A stretch of 64,000 nt of DNA. It comes from Streptomyces sp. NBC_00576 (GTDB taxonomy: Bacteria; Actinomycetota; Actinomycetes; Streptomycetales; Streptomycetaceae). The notes beneath the pieces were generated by a model, which had not been told where the DNA came from, made no database searches, and worked only from the letters and a program-made list of their open reading frames with translations. The position numbers and the translations under genes were made by a program. Where the stretch lies: contig NZ_CP107780.1 in NCBI RefSeq assembly GCF_036345175.1, forward strand, positions 10,416,001 to 10,480,000, read 5' to 3'. Shown one piece after another: positions 14,563 through 22,573 of this stretch; within the stretch, counting starts at the first letter, position 1, and each line of letters begins with the position of its first letter.

Positions 14563-16209
14563 TCAGCCTCTGCGGCCGCCGCGCAGTCCCAGCCGCTCCG
14601 CCGGGAAGCGTTCACGGAAGCCGCGGTCGTGCGAGACCGCGACCACCGCCCCCGGGTACGCCGCGAGGGCCGCCTCCAGGTCCTCGATCAGGTCGAGCGC
14701 TATGTGGTTCGTCGGCTCGTCGAGTACGAGAAGGTCGACGGGCCGGGTCACCAGCCTCGCGATCTGCAACCGCCGTTGCTGCCCCACGGACAGCGCCGTG
14801 ACCGGTACGTGCAGATCCTCCTCCCGGAACAGCCCCAGCGTCAGGAGCTCATCCGCGTACTCCTCCGCCAGCCCGGGCCGCCCGGACGCGAAGGCGGTGA
14901 GCAGCGGGAGCCGCGTGGAGCGCGCGGGCAGCTCCTGGGCCAGGTACCCGACTCGAGCCGGACGGCGTACCGTGCCCGTATCCGGCTCCAGGTCGCCCGC
15001 CAGGACACGCAGCAGGGTCGTCTTGCCCGCCCCGTTCTCGCCCGTGACCAGCAGCCGTTGCCCGGGCTCGATCGCCAGCAGCCCGTCCAGACGCAGCCGC
15101 TCGCCGACGCTCACGCCGTCGAGCTCGGCAAGCGGGCCCGCGACAGGATGTGCGTCGCCCGCCGCCGACAGTGCCGCCGTGAACCGCAGCGATTCGGGCG
15201 GCGCCGCCACCGGATTGCGCCGCAGATGGGCCAACCGCTCCCGGATCGAGCGCACCTGCCCGCCGAGCTTTGCCTCATGCGAGCGGCGATGCTTGCCGAA
15301 GCCCTGCCGCGGGTCCTTGCCGGTACCGCCCAGCCGCCTGCCGGCGGCTTCGAGCAGCTCCTCGGTACGGGCCACCTCCTGGAGCCAGTCCGCGAATTCC
15401 TGCTTCGCTCGGCGTCGGGCGGCGGCCTTCGCGGCGCGGTAGCCCGCCCAGCCGTCGCCGTACCGGTGCACCGTGCGCGCATCCCGGTCGACTTCAAGGA
15501 TCGTGGTGGCCACGCGCTCCAGGAAGCCGCGGTCATGGGTGACCGCGACAACGGTGCCTCGGTGCGCGCGCAGGTGCTCCTCCAGCCAGCGCACGGCCGC
15601 CGCGTCAAGATGGTTCGTAGGCTCGTCGAGCAGCAGTAACTCGGGGGAGGCGGCCAGCACGCAGGCCAGTGCGAGCCGCGACTGCTCGCCGCCGGAGAGC
15701 GAGCCGAGCACGCGGTCGCGGGTGATCCCGGCGAGCCCGAGTCCGTGCATGGCGGCATCCACGCGGGCGTCCGCCTCGTAGCCGCCGTGTTCCTCGTACA
15801 CGATCAGCAGCTCGCCGTACGCGGCGAGTTCCCCCTCCGACGCCTCGCCGAGGCGCTCCTCCGCCATGCGCAAGCGGCGCTCCATGCCGCGCAGTTCGGC
15901 CAGCGCGAGATCGACAGCGTCCTGTACGGTGCACGCCGGGTCGAGGTCGAGGGTCTGGGCGAGATGTCCGGTGCCGCCGGGGAAGCTGACGGTGATCTCC
16001 CCGGCGTCCGGCGTCTCGGCCGCGGCCAGCAGCCGCAGCAAGGTGGACTTGCCGGAGCCGTTCTCGCCGATGACTGCCGCCCTTTCACCCGGGCGGACGG
16101 TGAAACGGACCTGGTCGAGAACGGTCCGGGTGCCGTAGGACTTGGTGACGTCTGTGACCGACAGCTGCGCCACGGCAGTGGGCACAGCGGTATGGGCGCG
16201 TTCGCGCAT
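14563..16209 (-). CDS. ABC-F family ATPase (antibiotic-resistance/ribosome-protection type)
   Basis: A 548-residue protein with two ATPase domains and no membrane segments. Domain 1 has Walker A IGENGSGKST, signature LSGGEQSRLALA and LLLLDEPTNHLD. A charged arm linker (KAAARRRAKQEFADWLQ to ERLAHLRRN) follows. Domain 2 has VTGENGAGKTT, ALSVGQQRRLQIA and LLVLDEPTNHI. This is the ABC-F layout of translation factors that bind the ribosomal E site. The short N-terminus and long arm resemble Streptomyces resistance proteins for macrolides, lincosamides and streptogramins. The ATG at 16209 has AAGGAAAG upstream. A seven-codon leader and a hairpin precede it, suggesting drug-sensing attenuation. Which drug is unknown. 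Confidence 0.9.
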   Translation of the reverse strand: MRERAHTAVPTAVAQLSVTDVTKSYGTRTVLDQVRFTVRPGERAAVIGENGSGKSTLLRLLAAAETPDAGEITVSFPGGTGHLAQTLDLDPACTVQDAVDLALAELRGMERRLRMAEERLGEASEGELAAYGELLIVYEEHGGYEADARVDAAMHGLGLAGITRDRVLGSLSGGEQSRLALACVLAASPELLLLDEPTNHLDAAAVRWLEEHLRAHRGTVVAVTHDRGFLERVATTILEVDRDARTVHRYGDGWAGYRAAKAAARRRAKQEFADWLQEVARTEELLEAAGRRLGGTGKDPRQGFGKHRRSHEAKLGGQVRSIRERLAHLRRNPVAAPPESLRFTAALSAAGDAHPVAGPLAELDGVSVGERLRLDGLLAIEPGQRLLVTGENGAGKTTLLRVLAGDLEPDTGTVRRPARVGYLAQELPARSTRLPLLTAFASGRPGLAEEYADELLTLGLFREEDLHVPVTALSVGQQRRLQIARLVTRPVDLLVLDEPTNHIALDLIEDLEAALAAYPGAVVAVSHDRGFRERFPAERLGLRGGRRG

Positions 16210-16239
16210 ATGGCTTTCCTTGGGAATGCGAAGGGTCTG

Positions 16240-16273
16240 CGGGCAGCAGAAACGGCGGCGTCGGCCGTGCCCG
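16240..16273 (-). promoter_or_regulatory. Candidate attenuator hairpin between leader peptide and ABC-F gene
   Basis: On the transcribed minus strand CGGGCA and TGCCCG (plus positions 16268-16273 and 16240-16245) pair around an inner CGGC-CGAC-GCCG stem (16256-16267). The hairpin starts four bases after the leader stop and ends 30 bases before the ABC-F ATG. A ribosome stalled on the leader would cover its 5' arm. There is no U-run, so it would have to act on translation or in a Rho-like way. Confidence 0.4.
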
Positions 16274-16276
16274 GAC

Positions 16277-16300
16277 TCAGAGAAAGTAGAAGAAAGCCAT
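16277..16300 (-). CDS. Seven-residue leader peptide MAFFYFL upstream of ABC-F
   Basis: The minus strand encodes Met-Ala-Phe-Phe-Tyr-Phe-Leu-stop, 67 bases upstream of the ABC-F ATG. Very short aromatic or hydrophobic leaders are known stalling peptides for macrolide-class drugs upstream of ABC-F resistance genes (for example msrD). A TATGGT -10 element (16312-16307) lies six bases before the ATG, so the leader may be read from a leaderless transcript. The dyad AGACG-ATA-CGTCT (16316-16328) sits just upstream of this -10. The call rests on position, composition and family precedent. Confidence 0.5.
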   Translation of the reverse strand: MAFFYFL

Positions 16301-16315
16301 GCCCTCACCATAGCA

Positions 16316-16328
16316 AGACGATACGTCT
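16316..16328. promoter_or_regulatory. AGACG-N3-CGTCT dyad in the ABC-F promoter
   Basis: A perfect 5-bp inverted repeat with a 3-base centre (ATA), lying between the expected -35 and -10 elements of the ABC-F leader promoter. A repressor bound here would block polymerase. Confidence 0.4.
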
Positions 16329-16370
16329 CGCCTCTACTCGTTTGCGCCGCGAAGTCCGTGCCTCATAGAA

Positions 16371-16427
16371 GGACGGGACGGGACGGGACGGGACGGCTCG
16401 GGACGGGACGGGGCGGGTCGGGGCGGG
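16371..16427 (+). repeat. GGGAC pentanucleotide tandem repeat, G-quadruplex-forming
   Basis: GGACG is repeated about five times, broken by GGCTCG, then followed by GGGACGGGACGGGGCGGGTC and a further GGGGCGGG. On the plus strand this gives at least eight G-runs of three or more with two-base loops, an ideal quadruplex pattern. It lies between the 3' end of a VOC gene and the ABC-F promoter and is non-coding. Confidence 0.8.
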
Positions 16428-16443
16428 AGCGCGAGGCCGTGGG

Positions 16444-17127
16444 TCAGGACAGTTCAGGCGCCGGGGACGGCGCGGAGGCGAGGGGGCCGGCGGTCTCCCA
16501 GGCGAATCCGTCCGGATCGGTGAAGGGGCCGGCGGTGCTGCCGAGGGCGATGCGGTGAGAGCCGGTGCCGTCGGCGGGGACGCCGAGATCCTTCGCCAGG
16601 CCCCGCCGCTTGTACAGCGCGAGCTTGACGGGGCTGGACTCGCCGGAGGTGAACTCGGCGTACTTGCCGCCGAAGCTTCTGGCCACGGTCAGGCCCCGGC
16701 CGACGTAGAACTGCTTGCTGGCCTTCACGTCCTCGACACCGAGCAGAAGGACGATCTCGTCGATGTCGTGGGTGGCCGGGCCGGTGTCCTTCTTCGCCGA
16801 GGTCGCGACCTTCCAGATCGTCCCGTCCGGGGCCTGGACGACGCCGCCGTAGCCCCACAGTGACTTCGCGGCGGGCTTCAGCACTGTGGCGCCGGCGTCC
16901 ACTGCCGCGCCCAGGAAGCTGTCGACAGTGGCCGGCTGGGACACTGTGAGCGCCAGGGTGAAGCCGCGGAATCCGGTGGAGTGTGCCTCGGACGCCCTCA
17001 GGTGTATGTGCGTGTCCACTCCGAAGGCGGAGTAGAAGCGGTGGGCGGCCTCGGGGTCTGCCACCTCGAGGGTGACGGATGCGATGGACGTGGTGGATGC
17101 GGTGGAAGCGGTGATTGCCATGGCCAT
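16444..17127 (-). CDS. VOC (glyoxalase/dioxygenase fold) protein, two-module
   Basis: A 227-residue protein with two tandem VOC modules. Module 1 is SVTLEVADPEAAHRFYSAFG with GGVVQAPDGTIWKVAT, and module 2 is DEIVLLLGVEDVKASKQFYV with GPFTDPDGFAWETAG. Such proteins bind metal through His/Glu at strand ends and include glyoxalases, dioxygenases and fosfomycin or bleomycin resistance proteins; no precise substrate can be assigned. The ATG at 17127 shares one base with the AraC-family stop codon (TGATG), which fixes the start and implies translational coupling. The N-terminus contains a short Ala/Ser/Thr repeat. Confidence 0.85.
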   Translation of the reverse strand: MAMAITASTASTTSIASVTLEVADPEAAHRFYSAFGVDTHIHLRASEAHSTGFRGFTLALTVSQPATVDSFLGAAVDAGATVLKPAAKSLWGYGGVVQAPDGTIWKVATSAKKDTGPATHDIDEIVLLLGVEDVKASKQFYVGRGLTVARSFGGKYAEFTSGESSPVKLALYKRRGLAKDLGVPADGTGSHRIALGSTAGPFTDPDGFAWETAGPLASAPSPAPELS

Positions 17128-17648
17128 CACGCTAGGGGGTGCTCGGCGGCCGGGGCTTCTCGATTCCTGACCGGTCTTGTCACCTGCTTCGCCACACACG
17201 CCGGCATCCCCTCCACCGTGATCGCAGCACCCGCAGCACCCGCAGCACCCGCAGGGTCGCCCGCCGTATCCGCCATCTCCGCCGCCTGGCGCCGGAAGGC
17301 CCCGGGCGGCATGCCGACCAACTCCGTGAAGCGGGTGGTGAACGTGCCCAACGACGCACAGCCGACCGCGAAGCAGATCTCGGTGACGCTGAGATCGCCC
17401 CGCCGCAGCAGTGCTGTCGCGCGCTCGATGCGACGCGTCATGAGGTACGAGTACGGCGACTCACCGTAGGCGGCCCGAAACTGACGGCTGAGATGCCCGG
17501 CGGACATGTTCACACCCCGGGCGAGCGCCTCCACGTTCAGTGGCTGCGCGTACTCCCTGTCGATCCGGTCGCGGACGCGGCGCAACCGCGCGAGATCAGC
17601 CAGACGCTGCGCCTCGACGCGTGCACGCCGCCACTCGGGCTGACACAT
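17127..17648 (-). CDS. AraC-family transcriptional regulator (DNA-binding domain only)
   Basis: A 173-residue protein made of the two AraC helix-turn-helix units: VEALARGVNMSAGHLSRQFR, then GESPYSYLMTRRIERATALL, then SVTEICFAVGCASLGTFTTR and ELVGMPPGAFRR. It has no N-terminal sensing domain. An Ala/Gly-rich segment (PAGAAGAAGAAITVEG) arises from a short CCCGCAG repeat in the DNA, before a basic tail. It lies between two VOC genes on the same strand and overlaps the downstream one, so it probably controls their operon. Confidence 0.9.
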   Translation of the reverse strand: MCQPEWRRARVEAQRLADLARLRRVRDRIDREYAQPLNVEALARGVNMSAGHLSRQFRAAYGESPYSYLMTRRIERATALLRRGDLSVTEICFAVGCASLGTFTTRFTELVGMPPGAFRRQAAEMADTAGDPAGAAGAAGAAITVEGMPACVAKQVTRPVRNREAPAAEHPLA

Positions 17649-17735
17649 GAGAACACTCCCCCTTTTTTTCGTCCGGTGATGACTTGCGGGTGCTCGCGAT
17701 GCAGGCCCGTACGGCCGTATCGGCGCCCGCGCGGT

Positions 17736-18146
17736 TCAGCGAAGCTCCTGGATACGGATCAGGTTGCCCGCAGGGTCGCGGATCGCGCAGTCGCGAATGC
17801 CGTACGGCTGCTCGGTCGGCTCCTGGACGACCTCGGTATCGCCGGCCTGCACCTTCTCGAACGTGGCATCGAGGTCCCGGGTGGCCAGCAGGATCCAACC
17901 GTAGGTGCCCTTGGCCATCATCTCGGTGATGGTGCGGCGCTCGTCCTCCGTCACTCCCGGATCAGCGGCCGGCGGTGCCAGAAGGATCGATGTGTCGGGC
18001 TGACCGGCAGGGCCGACCGTGATCCAGCGCATCCTGCCCTGCCCGACGTCGCTGCGGACCTCGAAGCCGAGGACCTCGCGGTAGAAGGCGAGCGACGCAT
18101 CCGGGTCGTCGTGCGGGAGAGACGTCGTGTGAATCGTGATGTCCAT
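17736..18146 (-). CDS. VOC/glyoxalase-family protein
   Basis: A 136-residue single VOC module: the first strand is MDITIHTTSLPHDDPDASLA, followed by FYREVLGFEVRSDVG, TSILLAPPAAD and the terminal CAIRDPAGNLIRIQEL with the family D-P-x-G-N motif. It is probably a homodimeric glyoxalase-like enzyme or binding protein; the substrate is unknown. It is the first gene of a likely three-gene set with the AraC regulator and the two-module VOC gene. Confidence 0.88.
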   Translation of the reverse strand: MDITIHTTSLPHDDPDASLAFYREVLGFEVRSDVGQGRMRWITVGPAGQPDTSILLAPPAADPGVTEDERRTITEMMAKGTYGWILLATRDLDATFEKVQAGDTEVVQEPTEQPYGIRDCAIRDPAGNLIRIQELR

Positions 18147-18215
18147 GGCGGGTAGGTTATGGCGGCTCCACGGTCCGCGCTTCTCGATTGCTGACCGATG
18201 TTCCTCAATCCCAGG

Positions 18216-19773
18216 TCAAACGACGATGGAAGGAATGGCCGCCCACAGCAGCGGCGAGTGCTCGATCCCGCCGCCGGCCCGCCAGCGGTCGAGTCGGTCG
18301 CGCTGCCAGCGGCCGAGCCGTTCCACGGGGTCGGGGTCTTCGTGGGCGGTGTCGACGGCGACGATCGCTTCGGTCAGCGGGCGTACGGACTTGGGCAGGC
18401 CCGCCAGCTGGTGGAAGGCGAAGTTGGTCGGCAGCACCCAGCGGGTGGCGGTGACGAGTTCGGCACCGTTGTGGATCATCGCCGTCGCGAGGCCGAACGA
18501 CTCGGCGAAGCGGAGGTCGCCGCCGCTCTCGCAGCCGATGAGCGCGACACGCGGCGGCGCGGGCCACAGCCCTGCCCCCGGCTCGCCGTCGGCGCGCAGA
18601 GGCAGCGTGCCCAGCAGGAGGTCCTTGGCCGACAACGGGCGATGGCCGCGGACCGGGTCGGCCAGGTCGGCGGTTCCCGGATCGCAGCACAGATGGAGTG
18701 TGCCGTCCTCGCTCTGCCCGCCCTCGACCGGCGCGCCGCTCACATGTCCGACGTACAGAAGTCTGCGGGCCCCCTTGCGGAGCACATCGCTCAGCCAGTC
18801 CCGATCCAGGTCGGTGCGGCGGAACGCCTCCACCGGGGTGGAGACGGACGGCACGACGGCACCCGCGTCAAGACGCCCCTGCACGAAGGACAGCAGCTCC
18901 GGGTCCGATCCGGGCGGCCCCAGCGATGTACTCCTGCAGCGCGACACGCCCGGGTCCCTGCGCCGCCATCCGCACCTTCGGCGGCGGCGCGACACGCAGG
19001 CCGGCGGAGGCGGCGGCCTCCGCGGCCACACCGCCGAGGGTCATCGGGCCGTCGGCGCGCGCGTACGTCTTCATGGCCGCGCTCGGAAAGACCGATCCGG
19101 CGTCTTCGACGGACCCTGGGGGAGAGGTACGTGGCGCCGAGGGCGGCGTACGGTCCAGCGCCAGCAGGGCGCCCGCGCTGCGCTGTTCCACCAGTTCGAA
19201 GAGCAGCCCCTGGTCCTGGCGGCGTACGGCAAGACGGAAGGCCAACTCCATCGCCTCGTCCGCGAGTTGGAGCCACTGATGGCGAGCGTGGGCGGTGGTG
19301 AAGTCGTAGCGCGCCGCCTGAAGGGTCAGTGCGGCGGGAAGCGCGAGGGAGAGCGCGTTGTCGACGGACCGCCTCTCGTGGACGCCGTGGTCGGTCCGGT
19401 TCAGGTTGTCCTCAAGGGTTCTCGCGAGCATGAGGTCGACCTGTGCGCACCGCTCGTACACCTCCCGCGCCTGGTAGACGTCGCGGGCCCCTTGGGCCAG
19501 CCGCTTCATCTCGGTGATGTCGCCCTGGTCGTAGGCGAGTTGGGCACCCAACAGTATGGTGTCGGCGGCCGCGATCGAGGCGCCGAGTTCCTCGAACGGG
19601 GCGAGGCTCGCAGCCATCAGGTCGCCCGCGCCGACGCTGTCGCCGCGCCGGCCGGCGAGGAAGGCGCGGGCCTGTTCGCAGACCGCCAGGTCTCCGAACC
19701 ACTGTTGCCGCTCGAAGAACGCGGACGCCTCGGCGAACAGCCGCTCCGCGAGGTCGAGTTCACCCCGTTTGCC
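18216..19773 (-). pseudogene. CHAT-domain/TPR protein, N-truncated and frameshifted
   Basis: The right part (about 19773 to 18930) encodes TPR-like helices: LDLAERLFAEASAFFERQQW, then FGDLAVCEQARAFLAGRRGD and RLAQGARDVYQAREVYERCA. It reaches GRVALQEYIAGAARIG, after which the frame shifts near 18925. The continuing frame encodes the CHAT caspase-like domain: SDPELLSFVQGRLDAGAVVP, RRLLYVGHVSG (His), VALIGCESGG (Cys) and the end at 18216. Both dyad residues of a caspase-HetF fold are still visible. The N-terminal half of the usual protein is absent because the reading frame meets a DUF3592 gene head-on at about 19775. A sequencing error could explain the frameshift but not the truncation. Confidence 0.75.
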
Positions 19774-20352
19774 GTGAACTCGCGGTGCGCTACCCGCGGG
19801 CGGCCGGACCGGTTCCGCGTCGTGGACGACACCGGGGACGAGAAGAACGGTCGGGTCGTCCCGAACTGCACGGTCGCCCTGCTCCTGGTCGGCCTGGTCG
19901 TCCAGGCGACCGTCGCCTGGGGCTACCCGTGGGCGCTGCTCGGCTTCGGCGCCCTGCTCACAGTACGCACGGTGACAGGCGGCGACCTCCGCACGGTGCG
20001 TACCCGTGACGCCCTGCTGTCCTCGGCCGTCGCCGTCCCGGCGGGAGTCGTGGCCGTCACCAAGGACGTGTACAAGGACGGGGAGGGCAGCGAGATCGTC
20101 AATCACGCCCCCGTCGTCACCTTCACCACCCGCGAGGGCACCCACGTCACCGTCCTCTCACGTGACGGCATCCCTGACCCCAGTCGGTCCCTCGGGCGCG
20201 ACCTCACCCTCCACTACGCCCCCGACGACCTGACGGTCCACACCCCGGACCTCGCAGCTGAGCGACGTGACCACGAGGCGACCATCGGCATGATCGTCAT
20301 CCTGCTGATCGCCGGAGTGGCGGCGGTCGTGGCCGGCGCGGTCAACCTGTGA
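19774..20352 (+). CDS. DUF3592-type membrane protein, probably N-terminally truncated
   Basis: About 192 residues from a GTG at 19774; a GTG at 19822 is equally possible and neither has a ribosome site. VALLLVGLVVQATVAWGYPW and LLGFGALLTVRTVTGG are membrane segments. A DUF3592-like extracytoplasmic beta domain follows (HAPVVTFTTREGTHVTVLSR to LTLHYAPDDLTVHTP), then a final helix MIVILLIAGVAAVVAGAV. RFRVVDDTGDE before the first helix looks like the end of a preceding DUF3592 repeat, so the gene is likely the 3' part of a two-repeat protein cut at the CHAT junction. Confidence 0.6.
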   Translation: MNSRCATRGRPDRFRVVDDTGDEKNGRVVPNCTVALLLVGLVVQATVAWGYPWALLGFGALLTVRTVTGGDLRTVRTRDALLSSAVAVPAGVVAVTKDVYKDGEGSEIVNHAPVVTFTTREGTHVTVLSRDGIPDPSRSLGRDLTLHYAPDDLTVHTPDLAAERRDHEATIGMIVILLIAGVAAVVAGAVNL

Positions 20353-20416
20353 CAGGCACCCCGGTCCCGGTCCCAGTCCCCCAACAAAAAATAATTTCGG
20401 CGAATTCGGCCGGCGA

Positions 20417-20443
20417 TGTCGAGAACCCGTGGCTGGCTTCGTC
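20417..20443 (+). promoter_or_regulatory. ECF42-type promoter: TGTCGA-N17-CGTC
   Basis: TGTCGA at 20417-20422 and CGTC at 20440-20443 are separated by 17 bases and lie about 55 bases upstream of the DGPF gene. ECF42 sigma factors characterised in Streptomyces venezuelae recognise a TGTCGA -35 and a CGA/TC-like -10 upstream of DGPF genes. The downstream sigma gene is of that group, so this is likely its autoregulated promoter. Confidence 0.65.
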
Positions 20444-20495
20444 TCCGTAGTGAACGCGACCAGAATGGGTCGCAGCCGCACGGAGGAGAACCATC

Positions 20496-20903
20496 ATGGC
20501 CAAGTACCTGCTTCTGAAGCACTACCGCGGCGCCCCCGCTGCGGTGAACGACATCCCCATGGACAAGTGGACGCCGCAGGAGATCTCGGACCACGTGCAG
20601 TACATGCGGGACTTCGCGGCCCGCCTCGAAGGAACCGGCGAGTTCGTCGACGGCCAGGCGCTCGCCCCCGAGGGGACGTGGGTCAAGTACGACGGCGAGG
20701 GGCGCCCGCCGGTCACCGACGGCCCGTTCGCCGAGACCAAGGACCTCATCGCCGGCTGGATGATCATCGACGTCGACAGCTACGAACGCGCCGTCGAGCT
20801 GGCCGGGCAACTGTCGGCGGCCCCCGGAGCGGGCGGCAGGCCGATCCACGAGTGGCTGGAGCTGCGCCCGTTCCTGGCCGAGCCGCCCACCATCACGGAG
20901 TGA
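20496..20903 (+). CDS. YciI/DGPF-domain protein linked to ECF42 sigma
   Basis: A 135-residue ferredoxin-like-fold protein. MAKYLLLKHYRGAPAAVNDI is followed by the diagnostic VTDGPFAETKDLIAGWMIID, the DGPF motif of YCII-related proteins. The ATG has GGAGGAG eight bases upstream. The stop overlaps the GTG of the sigma gene (GTGA), so the two are translated together. DGPF genes are the conserved neighbours and targets of ECF42 sigma factors. Their biochemical function is still unclear. Confidence 0.92.
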   Translation: MAKYLLLKHYRGAPAAVNDIPMDKWTPQEISDHVQYMRDFAARLEGTGEFVDGQALAPEGTWVKYDGEGRPPVTDGPFAETKDLIAGWMIIDVDSYERAVELAGQLSAAPGAGGRPIHEWLELRPFLAEPPTITE

Positions 20904-22063
20904 CCACTCAGGTGCCCCAGATCAACGAGGCCCTGCTCCGCAGCCTCACCCCGAGCGTGCTCGCCGTCCTCGTCCGCCGCGGAGCCGACTTCGCGGCGGC
21001 CGAGGACGCCGTACAGGACGCCCTCGTCGAGGCGGTCCGCGTCTGGCCGGCCGATGCGCCACGGGATGCGAAGGGCTGGCTGGTCACCGTGGCCTGGCGG
21101 CGGTTCCTCGACGCGACCCGCGCGGACACCGCCCGCCGCCGGCGTGAGGACCGCCTCGACGAGGAGCCGGCGCCAGGGCCCGCCCCCGCGGCGGACGACA
21201 CCCTCCAGCTGTACTTCCTGTGCGCGCACCCGTCGCTGACGCCATCGTCCGCGGTCGCGCTCACCCTGCGCGCCGTGGGCGGGCTGACCACCCGCCAGAT
21301 CGCCGAGGCCTACCTGGTGCCCGAGGCGACCATGGCCCAGCGCATCAGCCGGGCCAAACGCACCGTGGCCGGCGTGCGCTTCGAGACGCCCGGCGATGTC
21401 GCCACCGTCCTGCGCGTCCTCTACCTCGTCTTCAACGAGGGCTACTCCGGCGACCTCGACCTCGCCGCCGAGGCCATCCGCCTCACCCGCCAGCTCGCGG
21501 CCGCCATCGACCACCCCGAGGTGGCGGGACTGCTCGCCCTCATGCTGCTCCACCACGCCCGCCGCACCGCCCGCACCGCGCCCGACGGCAGCCTCGTCCC
21601 GCTCGCCGAGCAGGACCGCAGCCGATGGGACACGACCGCGATCGCCGAGGGCATCACCATCCTCCAGGTGGCCCTCGCCCGTGACCGGCTGGGCGAGTTC
21701 CAGGCCCAGGCCGCCGTCGCAGCCCTCCACGCCGACGCGTACACCGCCGAGGAGACCGACTGGGTGCAGATCGTCGAGTGGTACGACGAACTCGTACGCC
21801 TGACCGACAGCCCCGTCGTCCGGCTCAACCGCGCGGTCGCCGTCGGCGAGGCCGACGGACCGCGCGCCGGTCTGGCCGCGCTCGCGGCACTGAACGAGTC
21901 ACTGCCCCGCCACACCGCGGTCGCGGCCTACCTCCACGAGCGCGACGGCGACCTGGCGTCAGCGGCACGTCTGTACGTCGAGGCGGCCCAGAAAGCCCCC
22001 AACCTCGCCGAACGCGACCACCTCACCCGCCAGGCGGCCCGGCTCAACGCCCGCGGGCGTTGA
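20900..22063 (+). CDS. ECF42-group sigma factor with C-terminal TPR-like extension
   Basis: A 387-residue protein. Sigma region 2 spans VRRGADFAAAEDAVQDALVE to GWLVTVAWRRFLDATR, and region 4 spans ALTLRAVGGLTTRQIAEAYL to EATMAQRISRAKRTV. A roughly 200-residue extension (NEGYSGDLDLAAEAIRLTRQ, ALHADAYTAEETDWVQIVEW, YDELVRLTDSPVVRLNRAVA, to AQKAPNLAERDHL) matches the DUF6596/TPR-like tail that defines ECF42. No anti-sigma gene is adjacent; the extension is thought to control activity in place of one. The GTG start sits in a 4-base overlap with the DGPF gene. Confidence 0.92.
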   Translation: MTTQVPQINEALLRSLTPSVLAVLVRRGADFAAAEDAVQDALVEAVRVWPADAPRDAKGWLVTVAWRRFLDATRADTARRRREDRLDEEPAPGPAPAADDTLQLYFLCAHPSLTPSSAVALTLRAVGGLTTRQIAEAYLVPEATMAQRISRAKRTVAGVRFETPGDVATVLRVLYLVFNEGYSGDLDLAAEAIRLTRQLAAAIDHPEVAGLLALMLLHHARRTARTAPDGSLVPLAEQDRSRWDTTAIAEGITILQVALARDRLGEFQAQAAVAALHADAYTAEETDWVQIVEWYDELVRLTDSPVVRLNRAVAVGEADGPRAGLAALAALNESLPRHTAVAAYLHERDGDLASAARLYVEAAQKAPNLAERDHLTRQAARLNARGR

Positions 22064-22223
22064 GCCGGAAGAACTCGGCGCGGCTCTGCCGCTGAGTCCG
22101 CCGCACGCCGGGCGTGCGGGGGTGGAGCGCGGTCATGTGCTGCCTCTGTGCGCTCTTCGCCGGCGGCCACTCCGGCGGGACGATGCTCGGGCACACACAG
22201 AGCTGGACACAGGGGGCGGGAAA

Positions 22224-22523
22224 ATGACGGTAGTGATGTCGATGAGCTGGGCCGGGGTCAGCCCTGAGCAGTACGACATGGTGCGGGACACGGTCGGCTG
22301 GGAGGAGGTCGCCCCGGGCGGCGGTGAAGTGCACGTGGCCTGGTTCGACGCCCAAGGGCTGCATGTGATCGACGTCTGGGAGTCGGAGCAGGCCTTCGAG
22401 ACCTTCTTCGCCCAGCGACTGGCACCCGCGATCGAGAAGGCCGGCATCGAAGGCGCCCCGACCACCGGCTTCAGCCCCCTGTACAGGCGTTTCATCGCCC
22501 CTGGGGTCACCGGCGCCGCCTGA
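22224..22523 (+). CDS. Small dimeric alpha/beta-barrel-type protein (hypothetical)
   Basis: A 99-residue protein starting at an ATG with AGGGGGCGGG upstream. MSMSWAGVSPEQYDMVRDTV, then GEVHVAWFDAQGLHVIDVWE and FETFFAQRLAPAIEKAG, have the strand-helix pattern of the antibiotic-biosynthesis-monooxygenase/EthD-like dimeric alpha-beta barrels often found as stand-alone proteins in Streptomyces. No catalytic residues can be named. It follows the ECF42 gene by 160 bases on the same strand. Confidence 0.75.
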   Translation: MTVVMSMSWAGVSPEQYDMVRDTVGWEEVAPGGGEVHVAWFDAQGLHVIDVWESEQAFETFFAQRLAPAIEKAGIEGAPTTGFSPLYRRFIAPGVTGAA

Positions 22524-22573
22524 CGGCAGGCAGTCGTCTCCGGGACGGTCACAGCCGCCCCGGAGCTGTCGCC

